64,000 nt of DNA from Micromonospora sp. MW-13 (GTDB taxonomy: Bacteria > Actinomycetota > Actinomycetes > Mycobacteriales > Micromonosporaceae). The notes below the pieces were generated by a model, which saw only the letters and a list, made by a program, of their open reading frames with translations, did not search any database and was not told the DNA's origin. Where the stretch lies: contig NZ_QKKX01000044.1 in assembly GCF_003434305.1 (NCBI RefSeq), positions 62,001 through 126,000 on the forward strand, written 5' to 3'. Made by a program: the position numbers and the translations under genes. Positions 36,001-44,040 of the stretch are shown in pieces; position 1 is the stretch's first letter, and every line of letters starts with the position of its first letter.

Positions 36001-36760
36001 CGTCGGCCAGCCGCAGCCCGGCCTCTCCCTGGTCGGGGCCGATGCCCGGCCGCACCCCGTGCGCGGCGTCCACCCCGAACGCCCGCAGCGTCGCGGCCAG
36101 CCGGGGCAGCAGCCGCGCGGCCAGCGCCTCGACGGCCTCCGGGGTGTCCCAGCCGGCGGGCGCGTACAGGCCCTTGAGGTATCCGCCGGGGTCGGCGACC
36201 AGCTCGACGAGCCGCTCCAGGTGCAGCTCGTCGCGGTGGCGGGGCAGCCGGATCGGCGCGTCGCCGGCCGGCATCGGCGGGTTCGGTGGCAGCTCGGCGC
36301 CGGGGGTGACCAGGCCGAGCAGGGTCAGCAGTGGCACCGCCCAGGGGGCCCGGCGCAGCAGGTAGGTCAGGATCAGGTGGTCGACCAGGTCGTCGGCCAA
36401 CGCCTCGGGCAGGCCGTCCACCGCGGGCAGTTTCCCGCGCACGGCGGGGGGCAGCGCGCCGACCTGCCCGAACGCGGTGCCCGCGGCGGTGCCGATCTTC
36501 TTGAGCTCGGCCAGCGAGTCGGGCCGGCCACCGGCGATCGCCGCGTCCAGCGTGTCGACCGCCGTCCCGACGGTGCCGACCCATGCCTCGAACGTGTGCG
36601 CGTCGACCCCGCTGATCGCCTCCAGGTCCCAGCCCAGCGCCCGCATCAGCCGGGCCCGCCGCCACGGGTCGTACGAGCCGAGCACCGGCTCGGCCAGGGT
36701 GCGAAGCTCGCCCCAGAGCAGGGCGAGGACGTTCCGGTTCTCCTCGACGTCGTCGCTCAT
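33065..36760 (-). CDS. DUF6603-like 1231-aa protein
   Basis: ATG 36760 is preceded by GGAG at 8-9 nt. The N-terminal 200 residues are helical. From about residue 300 the protein consists of long beta-strand-rich stretches with the feel of large beta-sheet or lipid-transfer-like shells, e.g. FSMLVVGTFQWYPGLMLFWG, GLGLVVGHNRRSNPEEV, GGFHPRYCPPAGFPSLKRFE and KPFWFTAEIGAYVALTY. I recognise this as DUF6603-like from memory; no biochemical role is known to me. The last 150 residues are Pro/Ala/Arg-rich and probably disordered. It is the second gene of the operon. Confidence 0.7.
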   Translation of the reverse strand: MSDDVEENRNVLALLWGELRTLAEPVLGSYDPWRRARLMRALGWDLEAISGVDAHTFEAWVGTVGTAVDTLDAAIAGGRPDSLAELKKIGTAAGTAFGQVGALPPAVRGKLPAVDGLPEALADDLVDHLILTYLLRRAPWAVPLLTLLGLVTPGAELPPNPPMPAGDAPIRLPRHRDELHLERLVELVADPGGYLKGLYAPAGWDTPEAVEALAARLLPRLAATLRAFGVDAAHGVRPGIGPDQGEAGLRLADGLLRVRFAVAGPPGGGEPAALAGQPGPRALAGPADGDPDAQLRLGVTLALACWDGLLTGIVAPTGEAHLEGAFGRWNVATDLAGAGPAIAINSAGVTVAGGGPAVKFSAEVARIAPKDQPGWVIGAPDGTHLAIGQLVLRGRATLGTGRDDIELMLAAGRAELVVRAGDGDGLLARLLPADGLRFGFDLGLGWSLRTGLHLSGAAALTADYPMHLSLRGVHLEGLRIALAASTHTASVGLTVTTTVRAEIGPLHAVVENIGIRADLTFPPALPAGTGNLGGADLVPRFKAPDGVGLRIDNGFVNGGGYLFVDEPRGMYAGALQLGIAAKDGLSPMRGFLLQATAILNTRNPDGSRLAEADGEHTFSMLVVGTFQWYPGLMLFWGISITGLGLVVGHNRRSNPEEVRNAARAGTLDSLLFPEDVVGRAPAVIATLSRIFPVDPTGTVLGAMVRLNFLSGQIVADLAVLVEFPDPVRVLLLGKLVVDFRPAGRLRLDSVGIVDVARKEISLDAALIDSNLFGQPVSGEMALRARWGGDKSFAMSIGGFHPRYCPPAGFPSLKRFEIKLLKLGKGIKLNAYLAVTSNTAQFGAELLMKFEAAGFVLDGRAWLDVLFQFKPFWFTAEIGAYVALTYDGTELLVIRLFIGVSGPGPWRAWGEARIKFLWWEVSAKLDWTDGKKNDQPEPSYVDAAALLQQALSTPDAWAVRATAVGAEPVALRAVEDTGGALLLSPGAALGVRQNVLPLGVELQRIGTSRLRGPNRFALTEVSAGTGDAAARGTLGEAILDDFAPGQFRDLTPEERMLTPGFERLEAGREVALPDRTTLPAGDDTVFAGLDGDGAYDRVIVDDPDDAGREMPAAAPTLSAADAVPGGLLALFAATGPAANARTRSSGAARFTGAGLGLRDAGPSWVAGRGAPRPAGRRGRPALARLRPPVAALPTATQAAEVAPGGDRGRLIRRASVPVPTPTIVLPEPEKVS

Positions 36761-36806
36761 GCGTCCGGGTCTCCTTCACTGCGGTCGTGGTCGTGGCGTC
36801 GAGGGC

Positions 36807-39800
36807 TCATCCGGTCACCCGGAACAGGTCGCTGGTGTCCAGCCGCAGCGAGCCACGCTGCGGCGACAGCGCCCGGTCGGCCGCCGGCAGCGCCGCGACC
36901 GGCAACTGGTACGTCGTGCCGCCCGGCCAGGCCGGCCAGGCCCGCACCGCGGCCAGCGCGGCGGTCAGCTCGGCGTCGGCTGCGGCGACCTGGCCGATCG
37001 CGGTGAGCAGGGCGGTCTCGTGGGCGTCGGTCCAGCCGGTGGGCGGGCCGGTGAAGTCCGGCCCGAGGGTCCGGGCCACGGTCAGCACGGTGCGCAGCTC
37101 GGTGGCGGCGCGGGGCACGGTCCGCTGCTCGGGCGGCTCACCGGCGACCGGTGGTCCGAGGGCGACGAGGTGGTGGGCGCGCAACGCCTGCCAGCAGGCG
37201 AGCTGGGCCACCGCCCGCTCCGAGGTGAACAGGTCACCGACCCGGGCCCGGCGGGGTTTGCCGTCCGGGCCGGGCACGTCCGGCACCGTCACCGGGGCCG
37301 CGCCGGGCGGATCCCACGCGGTGCCGAGCAGGTCGTGCAGGCCCTGGCGGGCGAAGCGCCAGATGCTGTGCCGGACCCCCGGCTGGGTTCGCAGGCCCGT
37401 GGTGAAGCGGTGCACCCAGTGCCAGCCGCGCAGGTCGTTCAACTCGAAGACGTTCTCGATCGGCAGGCCCGCGCCGCCGGTGTGGTCGCTCAGCGTCGGC
37501 CGGGCCCGGCCGACCCGCAGTCCGGGGTAGATCAGGGCGCCGCCGTCGACCCCCCAGCCGGGCGTCGCGGACAGCCCGGCCAGCCCGCCCATGGCCTCGT
37601 ACGCGTCGCGGTCGGTGGCGCGCAGCGCGGCCAGCCAGGCCCAGAGCTGGCCGGGTTCGGTGCGCCAGTCCGGCCGGGGCGGCAGGGTCACCGGCGTCGT
37701 GCGGGGCCCGTCCGCCGGCCAGCCGAACGGGCCGATCCGCAGCAGCCCCGCGTCGGTACCGTCCAGCACGTCGAACCAGCCGCCGGCGGAGCCGGGCCGG
37801 GTGTTCTCGGCGACCGCCCGCAGCACCTTGAAGGTGGACAGCCGGCGGCGGGCCGGGTCGGACACCGCGGGGTCGGCGCTGCCGGCGGCGACGGCCAGCG
37901 CGGCCAGCGACGGTCCGCCGGTTTCTCCCTCCCTGGGCGGGATCAGCTTCTCGGGGAGCAGTTCGACCGCCGGCTCCACCAGCGGGCCGGACCACTGCGG
38001 TGCGGCGGGCCGGCTGCTCCAGCCACCCAGCGGGATCAGCTCGGGGTGGTCGGCCGGCGCCGGCCCGGCGCCGGCCGGTCGGCCGGTCACCACCCGCGAG
38101 TAGAGCCGCTGGTCGGCCGGGTGGCCGGTGTCGGTGAACCAGACGTTGGGCATGGCGAGGTGCTGCGGGCTGCCGCCGGCGACCTGCCACGCCTCCACCA
38201 CCACCGGGCAGCGCCACCGCTTGTCCAGCCAGTGCCGGACGGCGAGCTGGGTGGCCAGGTCGGCCACCCCGCTGACCGGTCCGAGATAGCGCTCGGCCTC
38301 CGGCACGTCGACCGGCACCAACCGGTCGGAGTACCGGGTGGCGGTCGCCTCGGCGGGCTCGTGGGCGACCCGGGCGGCCCGGGCGTACGTCTGGAACTCG
38401 CGCACCGCCCAGTAGGTCGTCGAGTCGAACTCGCCGGGGTTGCGCGCCGGGCGGAACCCCAAGGTGGCCAGGTCGCCCTGCAACCGGGTCACCCACCGGT
38501 CGGTGACCAGGGTGGCCGGCCGGTCCGCGCCGTCGTAGTGCGCCTTGCCCCCGGGGCGGGCGTCGTGGTCGTCGGGCCGCAGCACGTAGCCGTACGGCGG
38601 CTCGGCCAGCAGCGAGCAGCCGTACGACAGGTCGATGGTGTACTTGGTCAGCGCGGCGGCCCGGTTCTCCGAGGGCAGGTGCCACCAGAGGCGCTGGGTG
38701 GCCGACTTGCGCTCGCCCGCCGGCCAGTCGAAGGTGATCTCGCCGAGGTTGTTGTGCCCGACGATCTCCTTGCCGTTGCCCCACCTGCCGAGGTATCCGT
38801 CGAGGTTGCGGGCGGCGGCCAGGTACTGCGCCAGCGCCTGCTCGCGGGGCAGCCCGGTCGGGTCGAGGACGTCCTCCGGGGCGCCGTCGCGCCGGACCGT
38901 CGGGTCGGCCTCGTCGTGGTGGGCGAACTGCACCTGGATGCTCCACTCCGGCGGGCGGCTGAGCAGCTTCAGCCGGTCGTAGTCGCTGACCGCGGGCCGG
39001 CCGGAGACCCACCACTGGGAGACGGCGTCGGCGGCCACGCTGACCTGGACCCCGGCCTGGAAGCGCCGGCCCTGCTGCTGCTCGTCCTCGTTGGCCCAAC
39101 CCACCAGGTCGATCCGGCCGAGGTTGTCCAGCAACGGCACGTACCCGACGTCGTGCAGCAGGCGGGTCAGGAACACCTCGTTGCGCAACGCGCTGGACAC
39201 GAAGCCGGCGATCACCCCCTCGGTGCGGTTGACCCCCTGGAACGGGAGGGCCGGGTCGGGGCCGCAGGCGTACGGCAGCGTCGCGGAGTAGCGGATCCGC
39301 TCGGCCGAGCCGAAGTGGATGTCGCCGCCGAGCATGACGATCCGCCGACGCCGCACCCCGTCGGGGCCGGGCGGGGCGGCGGAGAGCAGCCGACCGAGGA
39401 ACTTGTGGGTGGCCGCGTCGCTGGTGATCCAGGCGTCCTCGGCGTCGGCCTCGTACCGGCCGGCGAGGGCCTTCATGGCGGGCTGGGCCACCTGTTCGAG
39501 CAGCGGCATGCCGAACAGGGCGACCGGTTGCGCGAGTACGGTCACCGCCTCGTCGTCCAGCACCCCGCCGCCGCTGATCATCTCGTTGAGCGGGTGGTCG
39601 GCGAGCAGCAGCCCGCCGGGGCGCCCGGCGCCGGCCGGGAACTCCCGCCAGGTGCGGGTGTCCAGGGCGACGAGCTGGTAGCGCGGCCAGGTGACCGTGA
39701 AGTGGTAGGTGAGGGCGCCGGCCGGGCGGACCGGCCGCCCGTCGGCACCGACCGCGGTGGGCAGTCCGAGGCGGTCCCGCAGCCGCTGGTCGTCCGTCGC

Positions 39801-41165
39801 CCCCGGGGCGGCCAGCCAGCCGCTCAGCGCGGCCAGCATCTCCCAGCCCGGCTCGCCGGCCGCCCCCTGCTCGGCGAACCGGTCCGGCGTGTTGCCCCAG
39901 GCCTGGAAGACCGCGTACGCGGCCATCGCGTTGCGCACGACGCGCCGGCCCAGCTCGGAGGAGAGCACGGCGTCGGTGACGAACTCCCGGGTCATGTTCC
40001 AGTCGTCGGTGACCTCGTGGTCGTCGGCGACCATGTAGGTGGCCACGTTGGCCAGCAGTCGGCGCACGGCGACCAGCCCGCGCTGGAAGTTCTTCAGCCG
40101 CAGGGTCTGCTCCCGCCACCGCAGGTAGCGGTGGATGATCTTCTGCTGCTGGCTGCTGGCGTCGTAGGCGCGGCCGACCAGCAGCCGGTCGTAGACGGTG
40201 TCGCCGGGCCCACCGCCCTGCGGGTCGCGCAGGATCCGGGTGTCGGCCGGGAAGACGTGCTCGAACCTCGGGTACGTCGCCGGCCAGAGCTGGTCCGACC
40301 AGGCGAGCAGGTACATGCAGGCGTACTCGCGCAGCGACATCAGGTGGCTGTGGGCCTCGCCCGAGGTGAACTTCGCGTCCCGGGACAGGGTCACCGCCCG
40401 GTTGCCGGGGGTGAACAGCCGGTCGGCGGGCGGGTTGGCGGAGCCGTCGGGCAGCAGCTCCGGCGGCAGGCCCAGGGTGGCCCCGAGGCCGGGCAACTCC
40501 GGGACGGCCGGCAGCCCGTCGTGGGCGGGGACCGCGTCGTGCCCGTGCACCATGGCCAGCAGGACGTCGGCGACGTCGTCGGCGTAGATCTGGTCGCCGC
40601 CGAGCACCAGCTGGTGCGGGCGCAGCGTCGGGTCCGCGCCGGCCGCCGCGATGATCGGGTCCAGCACGGCCAGCGCGTCGTGGCCCTCGCCGTGCGGTTT
40701 GCGGCACGACCCGTGGAAGATCCGCAGCTTTCCGGGGTCCGCCGGGGGCGTCACGAAGCTGGGGTACTCGGGCGCTCCGCCCTTGGTCAGCGGGTCACCG
40801 GCGTAGCTGAGCAGCGATCGGGCGGCGGTCCTGTCGGCGGCCACCGCCCCCTCGGCCAGCAGGCTCGACCAGTTGCCGGTGGAGCCCGGGAAGGACAGGT
40901 CGTAGCCGTAGAGCCGGCCCTGTTGGAGCCCGCCGACGGCCTGGACGGTGGCCACGTACAGGTTGCCGCCGAGCCGGACCGCGGCCCGGCTGCCCGTCGC
41001 CACGGTGGCGCCCCGGGCGAAGTCCGGGCCGGGGCCCACCTCGAACACGGTGAGGGTGACGGCGCAGGCGGACCGGACGGCGACGAAGACCGCCACGCTG
41101 CCCGGATCGACCCGGCGCACGATCGGCCCACAGACAACGTGGGGTGGTCCGCCCGGAGCGTCCAT
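36807..41165 (-). CDS. PhoD-like metallophosphatase fused to peptidoglycan-binding-like region (1452 aa)
   Basis: First gene of the operon. ATG 41165 has AAAGGAAA about 7 nt upstream. Residues 1-100 are a PhoD-type N-terminal beta domain (GPIVRRVDPGSVAVFVAV). Residues about 130-650 carry PhoD/MPP metal-site motifs: IFHGSCRK, LVLGGDQIYADDVAD, YMVADDHEVTDDWN and RRIVMLGGDIHFGSAE. Near 900 a peptidoglycan-binding-like segment (RLQGDLATLGFRPA, TTYWAVREFQTYARAA) follows. The remaining 500 residues are unrecognised, with WHWVHRFTTGLRTQPG conserved-looking. Ordinary PhoD is about 500 aa and has a Tat signal; this one has none. It may be a phosphodiesterase effector on a cell-wall-binding carrier. 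Confidence 0.82.
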   Translation of the reverse strand: MDAPGGPPHVVCGPIVRRVDPGSVAVFVAVRSACAVTLTVFEVGPGPDFARGATVATGSRAAVRLGGNLYVATVQAVGGLQQGRLYGYDLSFPGSTGNWSSLLAEGAVAADRTAARSLLSYAGDPLTKGGAPEYPSFVTPPADPGKLRIFHGSCRKPHGEGHDALAVLDPIIAAAGADPTLRPHQLVLGGDQIYADDVADVLLAMVHGHDAVPAHDGLPAVPELPGLGATLGLPPELLPDGSANPPADRLFTPGNRAVTLSRDAKFTSGEAHSHLMSLREYACMYLLAWSDQLWPATYPRFEHVFPADTRILRDPQGGGPGDTVYDRLLVGRAYDASSQQQKIIHRYLRWREQTLRLKNFQRGLVAVRRLLANVATYMVADDHEVTDDWNMTREFVTDAVLSSELGRRVVRNAMAAYAVFQAWGNTPDRFAEQGAAGEPGWEMLAALSGWLAAPGATDDQRLRDRLGLPTAVGADGRPVRPAGALTYHFTVTWPRYQLVALDTRTWREFPAGAGRPGGLLLADHPLNEMISGGGVLDDEAVTVLAQPVALFGMPLLEQVAQPAMKALAGRYEADAEDAWITSDAATHKFLGRLLSAAPPGPDGVRRRRIVMLGGDIHFGSAERIRYSATLPYACGPDPALPFQGVNRTEGVIAGFVSSALRNEVFLTRLLHDVGYVPLLDNLGRIDLVGWANEDEQQQGRRFQAGVQVSVAADAVSQWWVSGRPAVSDYDRLKLLSRPPEWSIQVQFAHHDEADPTVRRDGAPEDVLDPTGLPREQALAQYLAAARNLDGYLGRWGNGKEIVGHNNLGEITFDWPAGERKSATQRLWWHLPSENRAAALTKYTIDLSYGCSLLAEPPYGYVLRPDDHDARPGGKAHYDGADRPATLVTDRWVTRLQGDLATLGFRPARNPGEFDSTTYWAVREFQTYARAARVAHEPAEATATRYSDRLVPVDVPEAERYLGPVSGVADLATQLAVRHWLDKRWRCPVVVEAWQVAGGSPQHLAMPNVWFTDTGHPADQRLYSRVVTGRPAGAGPAPADHPELIPLGGWSSRPAAPQWSGPLVEPAVELLPEKLIPPREGETGGPSLAALAVAAGSADPAVSDPARRRLSTFKVLRAVAENTRPGSAGGWFDVLDGTDAGLLRIGPFGWPADGPRTTPVTLPPRPDWRTEPGQLWAWLAALRATDRDAYEAMGGLAGLSATPGWGVDGGALIYPGLRVGRARPTLSDHTGGAGLPIENVFELNDLRGWHWVHRFTTGLRTQPGVRHSIWRFARQGLHDLLGTAWDPPGAAPVTVPDVPGPDGKPRRARVGDLFTSERAVAQLACWQALRAHHLVALGPPVAGEPPEQRTVPRAATELRTVLTVARTLGPDFTGPPTGWTDAHETALLTAIGQVAAADAELTAALAAVRAWPAWPGGTTYQLPVAALPAADRALSPQRGSLRLDTSDLFRVTG

Positions 41166-41613
41166 CGTCGAGTTTCCTTTCGCGGTTCCACGAGCCGGAT
41201 CCGGCCGGTGGGTCGGTGCGCCGCGGTGCGGGGCCGACGGGAGGTTCACCCGTCGCTGCCGACGGCCGCGACTCGCGGCACGGTGCACGCGCCACTGTCC
41301 GACCGCCGCTGCGGTAGCGGCGCACGGCAGTCTTTCCGGCCGGCGCGCCCGTCCACCAGAGACGGGTGTCCCGGTTGGCCGGGACACCCGTCGCTCGGCC
41401 GTACGGGCAGCCGGCCCCCGGCCCGTTCGGGCGGCGGCGCTGCGGTGCAGAATGGGCGGCTGCCGTGACCCGCCGTTCCGGCGACGTCCCGGCGACGTGC
41501 CGGCCCTGCCACCCCGCGCCGTCCGTCACCGGGTGACCACCCGGCCGATCCGGCCGGGGACCGTGGGTGGACCCGGCTGGCACGGGTTGCGCCAACTTGC
41601 GAGGCTTACCGTC
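41166..41613. other. Divergent promoter region of the giant operon and sthA
   Basis: This 448-bp region has no supported gene. It should carry the promoters of the 22.6-kb operon (leftward) and sthA (rightward), though no convincing -10/-35 pair was found. Its striking element is the 14-bp-stem hairpin at 41361-41392. Confidence 0.5.
41361..41392. repeat. Perfect 14-bp hairpin in a divergent intergenic region
   Basis: GACGGGTGTCCCGG, loop TTGG, CCGGGACACCCGTC. Shaped like a terminator, yet it sits between two divergent genes where none is expected. It may be an insulator, a large operator, or the relic of a lost gene. Confidence 0.6.
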
Positions 41614-43017
41614 GTGTATGACTACGACCTGTTAGTGCTGGGCTCCGGGCCCAGTGGTCAGAAGGCCGCGATCGCCGCCGCCAAGCTCGGCAGGCGGGTC
41701 GCCGTCGTGGACCGCCGCGACATGATCGGTGGGGTGTGCATCAACACCGGCACCGTCCCCTCCAAGACGCTACGCGAGGCCGTGCTCTACCTCAGCGGCA
41801 TGAGCCAGCGGGACCTGTACGGCAGCAGCTACCGGGTCAAGGAGGAGATCACGGTCAGCGACCTGGCCGCCCGGACCCAACACGTGATCAGCCGGCAGAC
41901 CGACGTCATCCGCAACCAGCTCGCCCGCAACCGGGTCGCGCTGATCACCGGTACCGGACGATTCGCCGACCCGCACTCGGTCTGGGTGAACGACGGCCCC
42001 GGGTACGAGTCCAGGGTCACCTTCGACAAGGCCATCATCGCCGCGGGCACCCGCCCGGCCCGCCCGGACAGCGTCGACTTCGACGACCGCACGATCGTGG
42101 ACTCCGACGGCGTCATCAACCTCCAGGCCGTACCCCGCAGCATGGTCGTGGTCGGCGCCGGCGTGATCGGCATGGAGTACGCGTCGATGTTCGCCGCGCT
42201 CGGTACGAAGGTGACCGTGGTGGAGCGCCGCGACCGGATGCTCGAGTTCTGCGACGAGGAGGTGGTCGAGTCACTCAAGTACCACCTGCGCGACCTGTCC
42301 GTGACGTTCCGCTTCGGCGAGGAGGTCGCCGCGGTGGAGAAGCACCAGAGCGCGGCGCTGTGCGTCCTGAAGAGCGGCAAGAAGATCGTCGCGGACACGG
42401 TCATGTACTCGGCCGGCCGGCAGGGCCAGACCGACGACCTGGCCCTGGAGGCGGCCGGGTTGGCGGCCGACCGGCGCGGCCGGATCGCGGTCGACGCGAA
42501 CTACCGCACCACGGTGGACCACATCTACGCGGTCGGTGACGTGATCGGCTTCCCCGCGCTGGCGTCCACGTCGATGGAGCAGGGCCGACTGGCCGCGCAA
42601 CACGCCTGCGGCGAGCCGGCCCGCGAACTGCACGAGTTGCAGCCGATCGGCATCTACACCATTCCCGAGATCAGCTTCGTCGGGAAGACCGAGGAGCAGC
42701 TGACCGACAGCTCGACGCCGTTCGAGGTCGGCATCGCGCGCTACCGCGAGCTGGCCCGCGGCCAGATCGTCGGTGACTCGTACGGCCTGCTGAAACTGCT
42801 CGTCTCGCCGGACGACGGCCGCCTGCTGGGCGTGCACGTGTTCGGGACCGGCGCCACCGAGATCGTCCATATCGGACAGGCGGTCATGGGCTGCGGCGGC
42901 ACGGTCGACTACCTGGTCGACACCGTCTTCAACTACCCGACGCTGGCGGAGGCGTACAAGGTGGCCGCCCTGGACGCGTCCAACAAGATCCGCAACATCA
43001 CCAGGATCGACGGCTAG
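41614..43017 (+). CDS. sthA: Soluble (Si-specific) NAD(P) transhydrogenase
   Basis: The product is 467 aa from GTG 41614, where protein-like sequence begins (YDYDLLVLGSGPSGQ). The flavoprotein disulfide-reductase fold has an FAD site at GSGPSGQKAAIAAAKLG, then GGVCINTGTVPSKTLREA, where the second Cys of the usual redox pair is Thr, as in SthA-type transhydrogenases. The NAD site is VVVGAGVIGMEYASMFAALG, the second FAD motif IYAVGDVIGFPALAS, and the dimerisation domain ends VFNYPTLAEAYKVAAL. It interconverts NADPH and NADH in the cytosol. It is a housekeeping-type gene, probably unrelated to its neighbours. Confidence 0.95.
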   Translation: MYDYDLLVLGSGPSGQKAAIAAAKLGRRVAVVDRRDMIGGVCINTGTVPSKTLREAVLYLSGMSQRDLYGSSYRVKEEITVSDLAARTQHVISRQTDVIRNQLARNRVALITGTGRFADPHSVWVNDGPGYESRVTFDKAIIAAGTRPARPDSVDFDDRTIVDSDGVINLQAVPRSMVVVGAGVIGMEYASMFAALGTKVTVVERRDRMLEFCDEEVVESLKYHLRDLSVTFRFGEEVAAVEKHQSAALCVLKSGKKIVADTVMYSAGRQGQTDDLALEAAGLAADRRGRIAVDANYRTTVDHIYAVGDVIGFPALASTSMEQGRLAAQHACGEPARELHELQPIGIYTIPEISFVGKTEEQLTDSSTPFEVGIARYRELARGQIVGDSYGLLKLLVSPDDGRLLGVHVFGTGATEIVHIGQAVMGCGGTVDYLVDTVFNYPTLAEAYKVAALDASNKIRNITRIDG

Positions 43018-43233
43018 GCCGCGTCTTTGAACGTTGATCGGGTAATCCGTCGGTTCTGGGGCAGGGTCTTTGCGTAGTCGATTGGGGTGTGTCTGACCTG
43101 GGTGTACGCCTGGGTGGAGGGTGACGCGAGGCAGGGCCATTGCATGATCGTGGGTGCGGTCCCCGGTCGGCGGGGGGATGGTGGCCCGTGCGGAACTGTG
43201 GGCGGCGGTCGATGGCGTGGGGGTGGTGCCTAT

Positions 43234-43426
43234 GGAGCTGAGTCGTTCACGTCATCACCGTCGGTCGGGCCGCCACCGTCGCGGTTACCCACCGCCCCGT
43301 CGGGTTGCTGGCGGTCGTGGCCTGCGGTCGTGGCCTGCGGTCGTGGCCTGCGGTCGTGGCCTGCGGTCGTGGCCTGCGGTCGCCGATCGCGGCGGGCGTG
43401 GCCGATGTCGTATTCGACTCAGCTCC
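43234..43426. repeat. 193-bp segment bounded by 12-bp inverted repeats
   Basis: GGAGCTGAGTCG at 43234-43245 and its reverse complement CGACTCAGCTCC at 43415-43426 bracket the tandem repeat. The layout resembles a miniature inverted-repeat element, but no target-site duplication is evident (TAT on one side, AAA on the other). Confidence 0.4.
43313..43382 (+). repeat. 13-bp tandem repeat, five copies plus a partial
   Basis: The unit GGTCGTGGCCTGC is repeated five times without mismatch (43313-43377), followed by GGTCG. Perfect identity implies recent slippage or selection. The unit is not a multiple of three with the copy number intact, so it is unlikely to encode a protein repeat. Confidence 0.85.
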
Positions 43427-43630
43427 AAAGGCGCCGGGAAGGCGCACCTGCTGCGCAGCGACACCCACGCCAGGAACCCCCGGACTCCCTGACCGAAGCG
43501 CCCCCGCCCGGAATTCGCCGTCGCCGTGGGTGCTGAGGACCTGTCGGGCAGGCTGTCTCCCCACGCATGAGGCTGTGGGGGTGGTGGCCGACGGGGAGAA
43601 GGATCCGGTAAAGCGCTGCGGCGGGCGACC

Positions 43631-43920
43631 GTGGCGCTGTCGAAGGAGACCGAGGACCTGGCCGGCCGTTCTCCTGCTGGTCGCCTGCCAAGCTGCGCGA
43701 CTACCTCGTCGAGGTCGGCCACGTCACGGCGATCAGCATCGAGACGATCCGGCGTGTCCCGCACGAACGTGGGATGTGGCAGGCCACCAAGACGTGGAAG
43801 GCCAGCCGCCTGGCGCACCGCCAACCAGCCTGGTGCGCCGCCGACCAGGCCGAACTGACCACCGGATTCGCCACCGAACCCAAGATCCGGCACCCGGACT
43901 ACCCGTTCAAGGCTGCATGA
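43631..43920 (+). pseudogene. IS630-family transposase N-terminal remnant
   Basis: From 43666 to the TGA at 43918 one frame reads PFSCWSPAKLRDYLVEVGHV, ISIETIRRVPHERGMWQATKTWKAS, which matches the helix-turn-helix region of IS630-type transposases. The upstream piece VALSKETEDLAGR (from 43631) is in another frame, so at least one frameshift separates them. The catalytic DDE domain is absent, and the sequence after KTWKAS is unrelated. Non-functional. Confidence 0.7.
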
Positions 43921-43996
43921 CGGGGCACTAGCGAAAGGCGCCCGGCCATGCCTCGGACGCCCCGCACAGGATTCACCATATGAAGGTCGACGCATT

Positions 43997-44010
43997 GTTC
44001 GACGTCGAAC
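43997..44010. promoter_or_regulatory. 14-bp palindrome upstream of the byt locus
   Basis: GTTCGACGTCGAAC is a perfect palindrome abutting the TTGACA hexamer at 44012. It is a possible operator for the promoter of the pentapeptide/P450 genes. Confidence 0.4.
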
Positions 44011-44011
44011 G

Positions 44012-44040
44012 TTGACACCCCGAAGCTCCTGTGGCAGGTT
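44012..44040 (+). promoter_or_regulatory. Candidate promoter TTGACA-17-CAGGTT
   Basis: A consensus -35 TTGACA (44012-44017) is followed after 17 nt by CAGGTT (44035-44040). A second TTGACA overlaps at 44039. It would give a leader of about 160 nt before the pentapeptide gene. Confidence 0.35.

Larger units (their letters stand above)
43018..43630. other. Non-coding, decayed mobile DNA with internal repeats
   Basis: These 613 bp after sthA hold no intact gene. They contain the 12-bp inverted repeat 43234/43415 and a 13-bp tandem repeat between its arms, and they lead directly into an IS630-type transposase remnant. Arginine/proline-rich open frames here arise from the repeat and are not credible proteins. 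Confidence 0.55.

Noticed and set aside
18513..41165. Contractile injection system or prophage
   Set aside because: No sheath, tube, baseplate, spike, AAA+ ATPase, capsid, portal or terminase gene is present; only tail-fibre- and lysin-like proteins.
32462..41468. Plus-strand open frames of about 1500-1660 codons across the operon
   Set aside because: Shadow frames from codon bias; no ribosome binding sites or family features.
43018..43080. Terminal inverted repeat of an IS element just after sthA
   Set aside because: The sequence around GTCTTTGAACGTTGATCG looks IS-end-like, but no matching opposite end was found in the window.
43313..43382. CRISPR array
   Set aside because: The 13-bp units are contiguous with no spacers and no cas genes are near.
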